From Sphingomonas sp. TZW2008 (GTDB lineage: Bacteria; Pseudomonadota; Alphaproteobacteria; Sphingomonadales; Sphingomonadaceae): a stretch of 64,000 nucleotides of DNA. Shown here piece after piece: positions 53,585 through 64,000 of this stretch. Under the pieces are notes generated by a model. The model had not been told where the DNA came from, searched no databases, and saw only the letters and a program-made list of their open reading frames with translations. Where the stretch lies: assembly GCF_002117915.1 (NCBI RefSeq), contig NZ_BDJB01000008.1, positions 248,001 to 312,000 of the forward strand, written 5' to 3'. The number at the start of each line of letters is the position of its first letter. Position 1 is the first letter of the stretch. The translations under genes were made by a program, and so were the position numbers.

Positions 53585-53884
53585 TCAGTGCTTCGCAGCC
53601 GCCGGCCGATCCTTCTTCTTGTACATCGCGAGCATACGCTGCGTGACGGCGAAGCCGCCGAAGATGTTGATGCTGGCCAGCACGACGCCGAGTAGCCCCA
53701 GCCATTTGGCACTCGGGCTGCCGCTCGCCGCCGCGGCGATCAGCGCGCCGACAATGATGACGGAGGAGATCGCGTTGGTCACCGCCATCAGCGGCGTGTG
53801 CAGCGCCGGCGTCACCGACCAGACGACGAAATAGCCGACGAAGCACGCCAATACGAAGATCGACAGGATCGCGATGAAGCTCAA
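53585..53884 (-). CDS. pntAB: NAD(P) transhydrogenase subunit alpha, membrane part
   Basis: A 99-residue protein with three membrane helices: AILSIFVLACFVGYFVVWSV, LMAVTNAISSVIIVGALIAA and GLLGVVLASINIFGGFAVTQ. In alphaproteobacteria the PntA chain is split and this is its separate transmembrane piece. Start is TTG 53884, preceded by a strong GAGGAGGGGAAG. A charged KKKDRPAAAKH tail faces the cytoplasm. Lies between the soluble alpha subunit and pntB. Confidence 0.92.
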   Translation of the reverse strand: MSFIAILSIFVLACFVGYFVVWSVTPALHTPLMAVTNAISSVIIVGALIAAAASGSPSAKWLGLLGVVLASINIFGGFAVTQRMLAMYKKKDRPAAAKH

Positions 53885-53994
53885 CTTCCCCTCCTCACCC
53901 GGCGCGCACGATACGATCGTCGAGACCGCGGCACGCCTGTTCGAAACGTCTTAACGCTGCTTGCACCGGTTCATAAAGGTGCCGAGCGCGGGCA

Positions 53995-55119
53995 TTAGGC
54001 GCCCAGCAGCCGTTCGTTGACGACCTTACCGCCCTGAGTCAGTCGCACCGCGTCGCCGATCTCCGCATCGAGCACCGGCCGCCCAGCCTCCTTGTCCCAG
54101 AAGGCGGACAGGAAGTTGAACAGGTTGCGCGCGAACAGCGCCGAGGCGTCCGCCGCGAGCCGCGACGGCACGTTGCGATGCCCGACGATCTTGACGCCAT
54201 GCCGCTCGATCACTTGGCCGGCGACCGCACCCTCGACGTTCCCGCCCTGCTCGACGGCGAGGTCGACGATTACGCTGCCCGCGCGCATCGTCGCGATCTG
54301 CGCGTCGCTGATCAGCCGCGGCGCCGGGCGTCCCGGGATCAGCGCGGTGGTGATGACGATGTCCTGCTTGGCGATGTGCGACGATACCAGCTCGGCCTGC
54401 GCCGCCTGATATTCGGCGCTCATCTCGGTCGCGTAGCCGCCCGAGCCCTCGCCCTCGATGCCCTTCACATTCTCGACGAAGATCGGCTTCGCGCCGAGCG
54501 ACTGGATCTGTTCCTTGGTCGCGGATCGCACGTCGGTCGCCGATACCTGTGCGCCGAGCCGGCGCGCGGTGGCGATCGCCTGCAGACCGGCGACGCCGAC
54601 GCCCATCACGAAGACCTTGGCGGCCGACACCGTACCGGCGGCGGTCATCATCATCGGAAAGGCGCGGCCATATTCGCCCGCCGCGTCGAGCACCGCCTTG
54701 TACCCCGACAGGTTCGACTGCGAAGACAGGATGTCCATCGACTGCGCGCGGGTGATGCGCGGCATGAACTCCATCGCCAGCGCCTCGATCCCCGCCGCGG
54801 CATAGCCGTCGACGCGCGCGCGCTCACCAAAGGGATTGAGCCCGGCGACGAGCCATGCGCCCGGCTTCATGCCGGCAAGCGACGCAGGCTCGGGGCCCTG
54901 CACGCCCAGAACGATCTCCGCGCCCGCCAGGACTGCGGCACGATCCGCCACCGTCGCCCCGGCATCAGCATAGGCTTGATCAGTGATCGACGCCGCAGCA
55001 CCGGCGCCCGTCTCGACGGCCAGATCGGCACCGAGCGCTGTGAACTTCTTCACCGTCTCCGGTGTCGCCGCCACCCGCCGTTCGCCGTCCGCCCCCTCCT
55101 TGAGGACAGCGATCTTCAT
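53995..55119 (-). CDS. pntA: NAD(P) transhydrogenase subunit alpha, NAD-binding part
   Basis: A 374-residue soluble protein, the domain I piece of a split PntA. MKIAVLKEGADGERRVAATP start, alanine-dehydrogenase-like fold with FVMGVGVAGLQAIATARRLG (NAD site), VVITTALIPGRPAPRLI and SVIVDLAVEQGGNVEGAV. It feeds hydride from NADH to the membrane part. ATG lies three bases after the stop of the aa3-oxidase subunit IV microprotein, so they share a transcript. Confidence 0.93.
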   Translation of the reverse strand: MKIAVLKEGADGERRVAATPETVKKFTALGADLAVETGAGAAASITDQAYADAGATVADRAAVLAGAEIVLGVQGPEPASLAGMKPGAWLVAGLNPFGERARVDGYAAAGIEALAMEFMPRITRAQSMDILSSQSNLSGYKAVLDAAGEYGRAFPMMMTAAGTVSAAKVFVMGVGVAGLQAIATARRLGAQVSATDVRSATKEQIQSLGAKPIFVENVKGIEGEGSGGYATEMSAEYQAAQAELVSSHIAKQDIVITTALIPGRPAPRLISDAQIATMRAGSVIVDLAVEQGGNVEGAVAGQVIERHGVKIVGHRNVPSRLAADASALFARNLFNFLSAFWDKEAGRPVLDAEIGDAVRLTQGGKVVNERLLGA

Positions 55120-55122
55120 CGG

Positions 55123-55257
55123 TTAGGCGATCAGCCAGACCACGAACGCAGCGACGATGACGCAGGCGACCGTGCCCCACTTCATCAGCCCCATGACGCC
55201 CTCGTAGGTCGCGGCATGCGCCTTGATGTCGTTGGACTGCGCACCGTGATCGGCCAT
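55123..55257 (-). CDS. aa3-type cytochrome c oxidase subunit IV microprotein
   Basis: A 44-residue protein: MADHGAQSNDIKAHAATYEG, then VMGLMKWGTVACVIVAAFVV and WLIA, one C-terminal membrane helix. The M-x-x-H...Y-x-G-F/V-M pattern is the bacterial COX4_pro_2 family, a fourth subunit of aa3 oxidases. ATG follows GAGGGTG. It is the first gene of the pnt operon here, and its link to transhydrogenase genes is common in sphingomonads. Confidence 0.8.
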   Translation of the reverse strand: MADHGAQSNDIKAHAATYEGVMGLMKWGTVACVIVAAFVVWLIA

Positions 55258-55381
55258 GGTCACCCTCTTGTTCCACACTTGTATGCCCCGCTCTTATCCG
55301 GGGGCCCTGCCCGCCTCAACCCTGCTTAAGCGAGCTTTTACTTCGGCGTCCTAAAGCCGGTCGGATGAGGCGGGACGACAG

Positions 55382-56803
55382 ATGACGCGCAACGGCCAGC
55401 GCATGCTGATGCTGATCGACGACGAGCCTGCGCAGCGGCGGCTGGTGGCGGCGCTTGCCGCCCGCGGCGGCTGGCGCACGCTATTCGCTGGCGATTCCGA
55501 TACGGCGATCGCGATGCTTGGCACGCAGGACGGGATGCAGCTCGATGCGATCCTGTTCGATCACTGGGGCGAGGATGACGACGCCTCCGCCCTGATCGCG
55601 GAGCTGCGCGCGCGCCGGCCTGCGCTTCCGATCCTGGTGCTCACCGCCAACGGCTCCGTCAGCCACGCGGTGAACGCGATGCGCGCAGGGGCTACGGACT
55701 TCCTCGTCAAGCCGCTCGCCCCCGAACGGATGCTGCGCGCGCTGGACGCAGCGGTCGCGGGAACACAGGCCGGCGAGCTGCGGCCGCTGACCGAGAAGAT
55801 TCCGGCGATGCTCGGCTTCGACGAGATCGTCGGATCGGCACCGCAATTCCGCGCCGCGTTGGCGATCGCGGCGAAGGCGGCGCGCGCACGCGTCGCGGTT
55901 CTGATCGAGGGCGAGAGCGGCGTCGGCAAGGAAGTCGTCGCGGAAGCGGTGCACGCCGCCAGCCCGCGCGCCAAGAAGCCGATGGTGACCGTCAACTGCG
56001 GCGCGCTGCCGGCGAATCAGATCGAGAGCGAGCTGTTCGGCCACGAACCCGGCGCATTCACTGGTGCGTTCGAGCGCAAGATCGGCAAGTTCGTCGAAGC
56101 CGATGGCGGCACGATCTTCCTCGATGAGGTAGGCGAGATGCCGCTCGAGGCACAGGCGCGACTGCTGCGCGTGCTGCAAGCGGGCGAGATCCACCCGCTC
56201 GGCGCGCGCCACCCGCGCGAGGTCGACGTCCGGATCATCGCGGCGACCAACAAACGTCTCGCCGATGAGGTGGAGGCCGGGACCTTCCGCGAGGATCTCT
56301 ACTATCGGCTCAACCTGGTGCAGGTCCCGATCCCGCCGCTGCGCGAGCGCGCGCAGGATATTCCCGCGCTGGCCCGCCACCTGCTGGCGCGGATCGCGCA
56401 GCAGCCAGGGCTCAAGGAGCTAGGCATTACCGACGACGCGCTGGCGCTGCTCGTCGACTATGAATGGCCCGGCAACGTCCGCCAGTTGCAGAACGCGCTC
56501 TTCCGCGCTGCGGTGTTGTGCGAGGGCGATGCGCTGACCCGCGCCGATTTCCCACAGATCGCGACCTACAGCGCGCGCCGCAGCCGTGCGCCGCAGCTAC
56601 AGCAGATGGCGACATCGGGCGGTGTCACGCTGTTCCGTGCCGACGGCAATCTGCGCGCGCTCGAAGAGATCGAGGCCGACGTTATCCGTCTGGCGATCGG
56701 CCACTACCGCGGCCGCATGACCGAAGTGGCGCGGCGGCTGGGGATCGGGCGCTCGACGCTCTACCGCAAACTCAGCGAACTCGGCATCGAGAACGCCGCC
56801 TGA
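55382..56803 (+). CDS. Sigma-54-dependent response regulator, NtrC-type
   Basis: A 473-residue three-domain regulator. Receiver 8-125 with Asp-13/14 (LIDDE), phosphoacceptor Asp-60 (ILFDHWG), Thr and Lys (VLTANGS; FLVKPLA). AAA+ domain about 145-385 with Walker [11 protein letters not shown], the sigma-54 contact GAFTGAF and Walker [14 protein letters not shown]-terminal Fis-type HTH ([20 protein letters not shown]). No sensor kinase is encoded nearby. Divergent from the pnt operon (124-base gap). The receiver's HWGEDDD loop has extra acids. Confidence 0.9.
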   Translation: MTRNGQRMLMLIDDEPAQRRLVAALAARGGWRTLFAGDSDTAIAMLGTQDGMQLDAILFDHWGEDDDASALIAELRARRPALPILVLTANGSVSHAVNAMRAGATDFLVKPLAPERMLRALDAAVAGTQAGELRPLTEKIPAMLGFDEIVGSAPQFRAALAIAAKAARARVAVLIEGESGVGKEVVAEAVHAASPRAKKPMVTVNCGALPANQIESELFGHEPGAFTGAFERKIGKFVEADGGTIFLDEVGEMPLEAQARLLRVLQAGEIHPLGARHPREVDVRIIAATNKRLADEVEAGTFREDLYYRLNLVQVPIPPLRERAQDIPALARHLLARIAQQPGLKELGITDDALALLVDYEWPGNVRQLQNALFRAAVLCEGDALTRADFPQIATYSARRSRAPQLQQMATSGGVTLFRADGNLRALEEIEADVIRLAIGHYRGRMTEVARRLGIGRSTLYRKLSELGIENAA

Positions 56804-57499
56804 TCAGTCGATCCTCGCGATCCATTCTGGCAGCTCGGCGAGGCTGGTAAGCTGGCGGAACCGCGCGGCGTCGACCGGCGGCGGCGCAGCCTCGTGGCTC
56901 CAGCCGCCGTCCTGCGGCACATAGGCGGCCCACGCCCCGGCAGCGAGCGCGGGCAGCACGTCCGAGCGCATCGAATCGCCCGCCATCACCGCCCGCTCCG
57001 GCGCGACGCCGTGGCGCGCGAACAGACGCATGAAGGTCGCCGGCTGCTTGTCGCTGACGATCTCGATGCCGGCGAAACGCTCGCCGAGCCCGGAGGCGGC
57101 AAGCTTCATCTCCTGGTGCAGCAGATCGCCCTTGGTCACCAGTACCAGTCGCCCGAGCGCTGCGAGCCGATCGAGCGTGTCCTCGATCCCGTCGAGCAGT
57201 TCCACCGGATGCGCCAGCAGCGTCCGCCCGGCGTCGAGGATCTGGCGCACCGCCTTCGCGGGCAATGCTGCACCGCCAAGCTCAAGCGCGGTCTCGATCA
57301 TCGACAGCGTGAAGCTCTTCGCGCCGTAGCCGTACAGCGGCAGGTTGCGCACCTCGACTTCTGCGAGCGTGTCGCGTGCGATGCCCGCTTCCGCAAACGG
57401 CGCCAGCATCGCGACGAACGCCTCTTCCGCCGCGGCGAAGAAACGCATGTTGTGCCACAGCGTGTCGTCGGCATCGAGGCAGATGAGGTCGATCGGCAT
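56804..57499 (-). CDS. HAD-superfamily hydrolase
   Basis: A 231-residue HAD phosphatase. Motif I LICLDADDTLWHN (Asp-9, Asp-11), motif II LVLVTKGD, the lysine segment VSDKQPATFM and motif IV GVAPERAVMAGDSMRSDVLP. A helical cap lies between motifs I and II. Substrate unknown. The stop meets that of the sigma-54 regulator head-on with no gap; the gene is divergent from coq4. Confidence 0.87.
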   Translation of the reverse strand: MPIDLICLDADDTLWHNMRFFAAAEEAFVAMLAPFAEAGIARDTLAEVEVRNLPLYGYGAKSFTLSMIETALELGGAALPAKAVRQILDAGRTLLAHPVELLDGIEDTLDRLAALGRLVLVTKGDLLHQEMKLAASGLGERFAGIEIVSDKQPATFMRLFARHGVAPERAVMAGDSMRSDVLPALAAGAWAAYVPQDGGWSHEAAPPPVDAARFRQLTSLAELPEWIARID

Positions 57500-57548
57500 A
57501 CGGCGCCTGATATCTCCGGCTTCAGCGGCGCGAAAGCATCACGGAGCC

Positions 57549-57592
57549 TTGACGAAAACGTCAACCGCAATTACTGACACACCTGTCAATAA
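57549..57592 (+). promoter_or_regulatory. coq4 promoter with overlapping palindromes
   Basis: TTGACG (57549-57554), a 17-base spacer and TACTGA (57572-57577) make a plausible sigma-70 promoter. TTGACGAAAACGTCAA is a perfect inverted repeat, and TTACTGACA with TGTCAATAA (57571-57592) is a near-perfect 22-bp palindrome, TTAnTGACAn4TGTCAnTAA, over the -10. The AAGGAG site starts one base later. Confidence 0.5.
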
Positions 57593-57604
57593 GGAGCAGT
57601 ATCG

Positions 57605-58399
57605 ATGGCCGCCAAGCTTCCCCCCTTCCCCGGCACGACGGGCAAGCGCGACTGGCGCACCGCCTTCGACGCGATCAAGAAGCTGCTGAATAATGGCGAC
57701 GATACGGTGCAGGTGTTCCGCATCATGCGCGCGCTCAACACCGGCAGCACCGAATGGGGCTATGCCAAGCTGCTCGAGACCGAGAATGGCGGCCGCATCG
57801 CGCTGGAGCAGGCCAATCTCGCCGAGCGTTTCTCCGATCGGTCGTGGGTGGATACCTTTGCTCCCGGCACCGTCGGCGCCGCCTATCGCGACTTCCTCGA
57901 CAGCACGGGCTATTCGGCCGACGGCCTCGTCGAGGTCAGCAAGGTCGGCAACGACAATGCCGAGATCGAACATCCCTACGCCTGGTTCGGCCGCCGTACG
58001 CGCGACATGCACGATATCTGGCACGTGCTGACCGGCTATAAGGCGGACGAGAGCCTGGGCGAGGCGGCGCTGGTCGCGTTCAGCTACGCGCAGGTCGGCG
58101 GGCTTGGCTGGGCGTTTATCGGCAGCGCGGCGGCGCTCAAGAGCTTTGGCGTCACCAAGAACACGCTCTTCGCGCGCGCGGTCGCCGAAGGGTACAAGCG
58201 CGGCAAGCAAGCTAAGTGGCTCGCCGGCGAGGACGTGCTGCAGCTGATGCACGAGCCGCTCGGCGCCGCGCGCAAGCGCCTCGGCCTCACCGAGCCGGTG
58301 ATGTACAAGCGCGCACAGCGCGAACTTGGCGAGGAAATGGCTTCGTACCTCAGCGCGCGTCGCGAAGAGGCGGCGGAGCCCGAGCGGCTCGCCGCCTAA
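57605..58399 (+). CDS. coq4: Ubiquinone biosynthesis protein Coq4
   Basis: A 264-residue Coq4-family protein. The zinc-like HDIWHVLTGY (His-136, Asp-137, His-140) with Glu-153 follows HPYAWFGRRTRDM. Eukaryotic COQ4 organises the ubiquinone synthesis complex and can act in ring C1 decarboxylation-hydroxylation; alphaproteobacterial Coq4 has a comparable role. The N-terminal 55 residues contain LLNNGDDTVQVFRIMRAL. AAGGAG precedes the ATG, directly under a palindromic operator. Confidence 0.9.
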   Translation: MAAKLPPFPGTTGKRDWRTAFDAIKKLLNNGDDTVQVFRIMRALNTGSTEWGYAKLLETENGGRIALEQANLAERFSDRSWVDTFAPGTVGAAYRDFLDSTGYSADGLVEVSKVGNDNAEIEHPYAWFGRRTRDMHDIWHVLTGYKADESLGEAALVAFSYAQVGGLGWAFIGSAAALKSFGVTKNTLFARAVAEGYKRGKQAKWLAGEDVLQLMHEPLGAARKRLGLTEPVMYKRAQRELGEEMASYLSARREEAAEPERLAA

Positions 58400-58408
58400 C
58401 ATCGCCGC

Positions 58409-58437
58409 GGCGCCGCCTGATCTGCTCGGGCGGCGCC
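58409..58437 (+). terminator. Hairpin after coq4
   Basis: GGCGCCGCC and GGCGGCGCC pair as a 9-bp stem around an 11-base loop ten bases after the coq4 stop. No U-tract. Same class as the other GC hairpins at gene ends in this window. Confidence 0.35.
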
Positions 58438-58480
58438 GGCGGATTGCCTATTGCGCGCGCGCCCGCCACATGCCGGCCGG

Positions 58481-59524
58481 ATGCTTCGCCGGCTCGTTCT
58501 CACCGATACGCGCAATCACGCGGCGCTCGCGCTCGAGCCGGGCGGCGGCTTCGTCGTCCTCACCGGCCCGAACGGCGCCGGGAAGACGAATGTACTCGAG
58601 GCGGTATCGCTGCTGTCTCCCGGACGGGGACTGCGCCGCGCGATGCTGGGCGATGTTGCGCGCCGCGACGGGCCCGGCGGGTTCGGCATCGCCGCCACGC
58701 TCGACGATACGACGCAGATCGCCACCGGCACGCTCGCCTCCGCGCCCGAGCGCCGCGTAGTGCGGATCAACGGTGCGACCGCCGCGGCGAATGCGCTCGC
58801 CGAGTGGCTCTCGATCCTGTGGCTTACGCCCGCGATGGACCGGCTGTTCGTCGAGCCGGCGGGCGAACGGCGGCGCTTCCTCGATCGCCTGACGCTCGCG
58901 CTCGCGCCGTCTCACGCGCACGAGGCGACGCGCTACGATGCGGCGATGCGCGCGCGCAACAAGCTGCTTGCCGACGAAGCGCCCGATCGCGGTTGGCTGT
59001 CGGCGCTCGAGGTGCAGATGGCGCAGCACGGCGCCGCGATCGATGCCGCGCGCCGCGAGACCGTAGCGGCCGTTTCGACGCGGCTTGCTGACCAGGCCGC
59101 CGCCGATTTCCCGCGCGCGACGCTCGCGCTCGATGGATGGACGGGGGACGAGGCGGCGCTGCTCCATGCGCTGCGTGACGGCCGCGCGCGCGACGCGGCG
59201 GCAGGGCGCACCCTCACCGGCCCGCACCGCGCCGATCTCACTGTCATGCATTGCGACAAGGCGATTCCTGCCGCACAGGCCTCGACCGGGGAACAGAAGG
59301 CGCTGCTGCTCGGCATCGTCCTTGCCCACGCCGATCTGGTCGGCGCGCGGCGCGGGCAGCCGCCGATCCTGCTGCTCGACGAGATTGCCGCACATCTCGA
59401 TCCGGCACGCCGCGCGGCGCTGTTCGCGCGCTTGGCCGGGCACGCGCAGGTGTGGATGACCGGCACGGAGCCGCAATTGTTCGACGCGATCGGCGCGGAC
59501 GCGACGCGCATCGCGCTCGGCTGA
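58481..59524 (+). CDS. recF: DNA replication/repair protein RecF
   Basis: A 347-residue SMC-like ATPase. Walker [21 protein letters not shown] (28-47), [31 protein letters not shown], signature [20 protein letters not shown] and Walker [21 protein letters not shown]. It loads RecA at single-strand gaps with RecO and RecR. Start [12 protein letters not shown] at 58481 matches family starts. RecF usually adjoins dnaN and gyrB; here ompA and an MFS gene separate it from gyrB. Confidence 0.92.
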   Translation: MLRRLVLTDTRNHAALALEPGGGFVVLTGPNGAGKTNVLEAVSLLSPGRGLRRAMLGDVARRDGPGGFGIAATLDDTTQIATGTLASAPERRVVRINGATAAANALAEWLSILWLTPAMDRLFVEPAGERRRFLDRLTLALAPSHAHEATRYDAAMRARNKLLADEAPDRGWLSALEVQMAQHGAAIDAARRETVAAVSTRLADQAAADFPRATLALDGWTGDEAALLHALRDGRARDAAAGRTLTGPHRADLTVMHCDKAIPAAQASTGEQKALLLGIVLAHADLVGARRGQPPILLLDEIAAHLDPARRAALFARLAGHAQVWMTGTEPQLFDAIGADATRIALG

Positions 59525-59611
59525 ATGCCGGCTGTCGATCGGTCTCAGGCAGGGTTCAAGCACGGGCGCGCAGTGACGCCGTCGTAGCGGGGGCTACGAT
59601 GGAGGAATGTG

Positions 59612-60388
59612 ATGCGTACCCTTATCCTCGCCACGCTGGGCTTTGCCGCGATGACCGGTGCCGCGCCAGCCGAAGCGCAACGCAGCTGGGACTGGAGTGG
59701 CGGGCGCCCGGGCAGCGGTGCGTGGCGGCTCGTCGGCCCGGGCGTGCCGATGCTGATCCCCGAGCTGCGCGCCTCGGTCCGTGGCCGGGCTTTCGTGATG
59801 CGCAACTTCGATCTCAATGGCGATCGCGTGATCGGCCGTCGCGAGGCAGCGCTTGCCAACCGTACCTTTATCCAGATTGCCGGCGCCGATCGTCCGCGCT
59901 TCAACTGGGACCGTCGCGATTCGACCTATGTGGTCGCCGTCGAGGAACCGGCACGCGGCCCGATCGCCTGGGATCGCCGCGCGATGCGCGACTACGGCTT
60001 TCGCCAAACGCCACGCGGCGCGACGATGACGCTGAGCGAGCAGGTGCTGTTCGACACCGACAGCGCGACGCTGCGCCCGGGCGCGATTGCCCGGCTGCGT
60101 CCGCTCGCCGCCTATCTGCGCGCCAATCCGGGCGTGCGCGTGGCGATCGATGGCCATACCGATTCGCGCGCGTCCGACGCGTACAACAAGTCGCTGTCGC
60201 TGCGTCGTGCCGATGCAGTGCGGGGCGCATTCGACGATCTCGGCGTCACGCGCGCGCGCTTCTCGGTCGAAGGCTTCGGTGAGAGCCAGCCGGTTGCCAG
60301 CAACGCGACGCCGCAGGGCATGCAACGCAATCGCCGCGTCGAGGTGACGTTGCTCGGCCAGCGCGCCGACCGTCTGGCTGGCGAATGA
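59612..60388 (+). CDS. OmpA-family protein with an EF-hand loop
   Basis: A 258-residue exported protein: signal MRTLILATLGFAAMTGAAPA EA, then residues 24-130 with an EF-hand-like loop at 67-78 (DLNGDRVIGRRE: Asp-67, Asn-69, Asp-71, Glu-78), then an OmpA peptidoglycan-binding domain about 142-250 (EQVLFDTDSATLRPGAIARL; IDGHTDSRASDAYNKSLSLR; GFGESQPVASNATPQGMQRN RRVEV). GGAGGA precedes ATG 59612. Likely an outer-membrane/peptidoglycan anchor whose N-terminal part may bind Ca. Confidence 0.85.
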   Translation: MRTLILATLGFAAMTGAAPAEAQRSWDWSGGRPGSGAWRLVGPGVPMLIPELRASVRGRAFVMRNFDLNGDRVIGRREAALANRTFIQIAGADRPRFNWDRRDSTYVVAVEEPARGPIAWDRRAMRDYGFRQTPRGATMTLSEQVLFDTDSATLRPGAIARLRPLAAYLRANPGVRVAIDGHTDSRASDAYNKSLSLRRADAVRGAFDDLGVTRARFSVEGFGESQPVASNATPQGMQRNRRVEVTLLGQRADRLAGE

Positions 60389-60395
60389 CGCACCA

Positions 60396-60432
60396 CCGGC
60401 GTCCGCCCCGCCCGTCAAGGGGTGGACGCCGG
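60396..60432 (+). terminator. 14-bp hairpin after the OmpA gene
   Basis: CCGGCGTCCGCCCC and GGGGTGGACGCCGG pair over 14 positions (one G-U) starting eight bases after the stop. No U-tract follows. Strongest gene-end hairpin of its type here. Confidence 0.5.
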
Positions 60433-60456
60433 CAAGCGCGGCGCTACGGTCGCGTG

Positions 60457-64000
<3,544 letters not shown>

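Overview
The window is bacterial chromosome from an alphaproteobacterium, almost certainly a sphingomonad (Sphingomonas or a close relative). GC content is high throughout. Marker content agrees: RcdA (DUF1465) beside YdcH-type small proteins, Coq4 for ubiquinone, a three-part pntA-pntAB-pntB transhydrogenase with an aa3-oxidase subunit IV microprotein, a TonB receptor/PepSY pair, and many short operons joined by ATGA/GTGA overlaps. I see no insertion sequence, phage, integrase or CRISPR array. Composition and codon use look uniform, so this reads as a stable core segment with metabolic accessory operons.

Layout. 1-1.3 kb: end of an ABC-F ATPase, RcdA and two divergent YdcH microproteins. 1.3-4.2 kb: coniferyl-aldehyde dehydrogenase, then a three-gene membrane/secreted run that includes an A24 prepilin-type peptidase. 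4.3-9.4 kb: thiolase, PPK2, Baeyer-Villiger-type monooxygenase and a zinc-type/quinone oxidoreductase. 9.4-18.2 kb: three molybdenum enzymes (a sulfite-oxidase-like protein, a YdeP/FdhF-like oxidoreductase and a PaoABC-type aldehyde oxidoreductase), interrupted by nnrD and a histidine phosphatase. 18.3-23 kb: DUF885 metallopeptidase-like protein, UV damage endonuclease and a phytoene-desaturase-like oxidoreductase.

23.1-31.2 kb: a tightly overlapped glgX-treZ-malQ-treY operon that converts glycogen or maltodextrins to trehalose, preceded by a 14-codon leader ORF. 31.2-34 kb: DUF4336 protein, a small hydrophilic protein, an LLM flavin oxidoreductase and a SWIB-domain protein. 34.07-35.94 kb: a clear cobalamin riboswitch ahead of a membrane protein and a signal-less B12-binding (BtuF-like) protein. 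36-41.8 kb: amidohydrolase, enoyl-CoA hydratase, ABC1-type kinase, cupin and a GSCFA-domain protein. 42-46.2 kb: siderophore receptor, small membrane protein and PepSY reductase-like protein, with a palindrome upstream. 46.2-51.9 kb: two small exported proteins, exonuclease-BRCT, purT, tRNA-Arg(ACG) with an intrinsic terminator, a lipoprotein, a DUF2141 protein, tRNA-Val(UAC) and a two-domain MarR regulator. 52-55.3 kb: transhydrogenase operon. 55.4-64 kb: orphan sigma-54 response regulator, HAD phosphatase, coq4, recF, an OmpA protein with an EF-hand loop, an MFS transporter and the start of gyrB, cut by the window end.

I found no wholly unknown multi-gene system. The best leads are the riboswitch-controlled orphan B12 pair, the leader ORF coupled to glgX, the palindromic operator on the coq4 promoter, an RBS-presenting hairpin before the ABC1 kinase, a PPK2 with Asn in its Walker B motif, and several unusual domain combinations.
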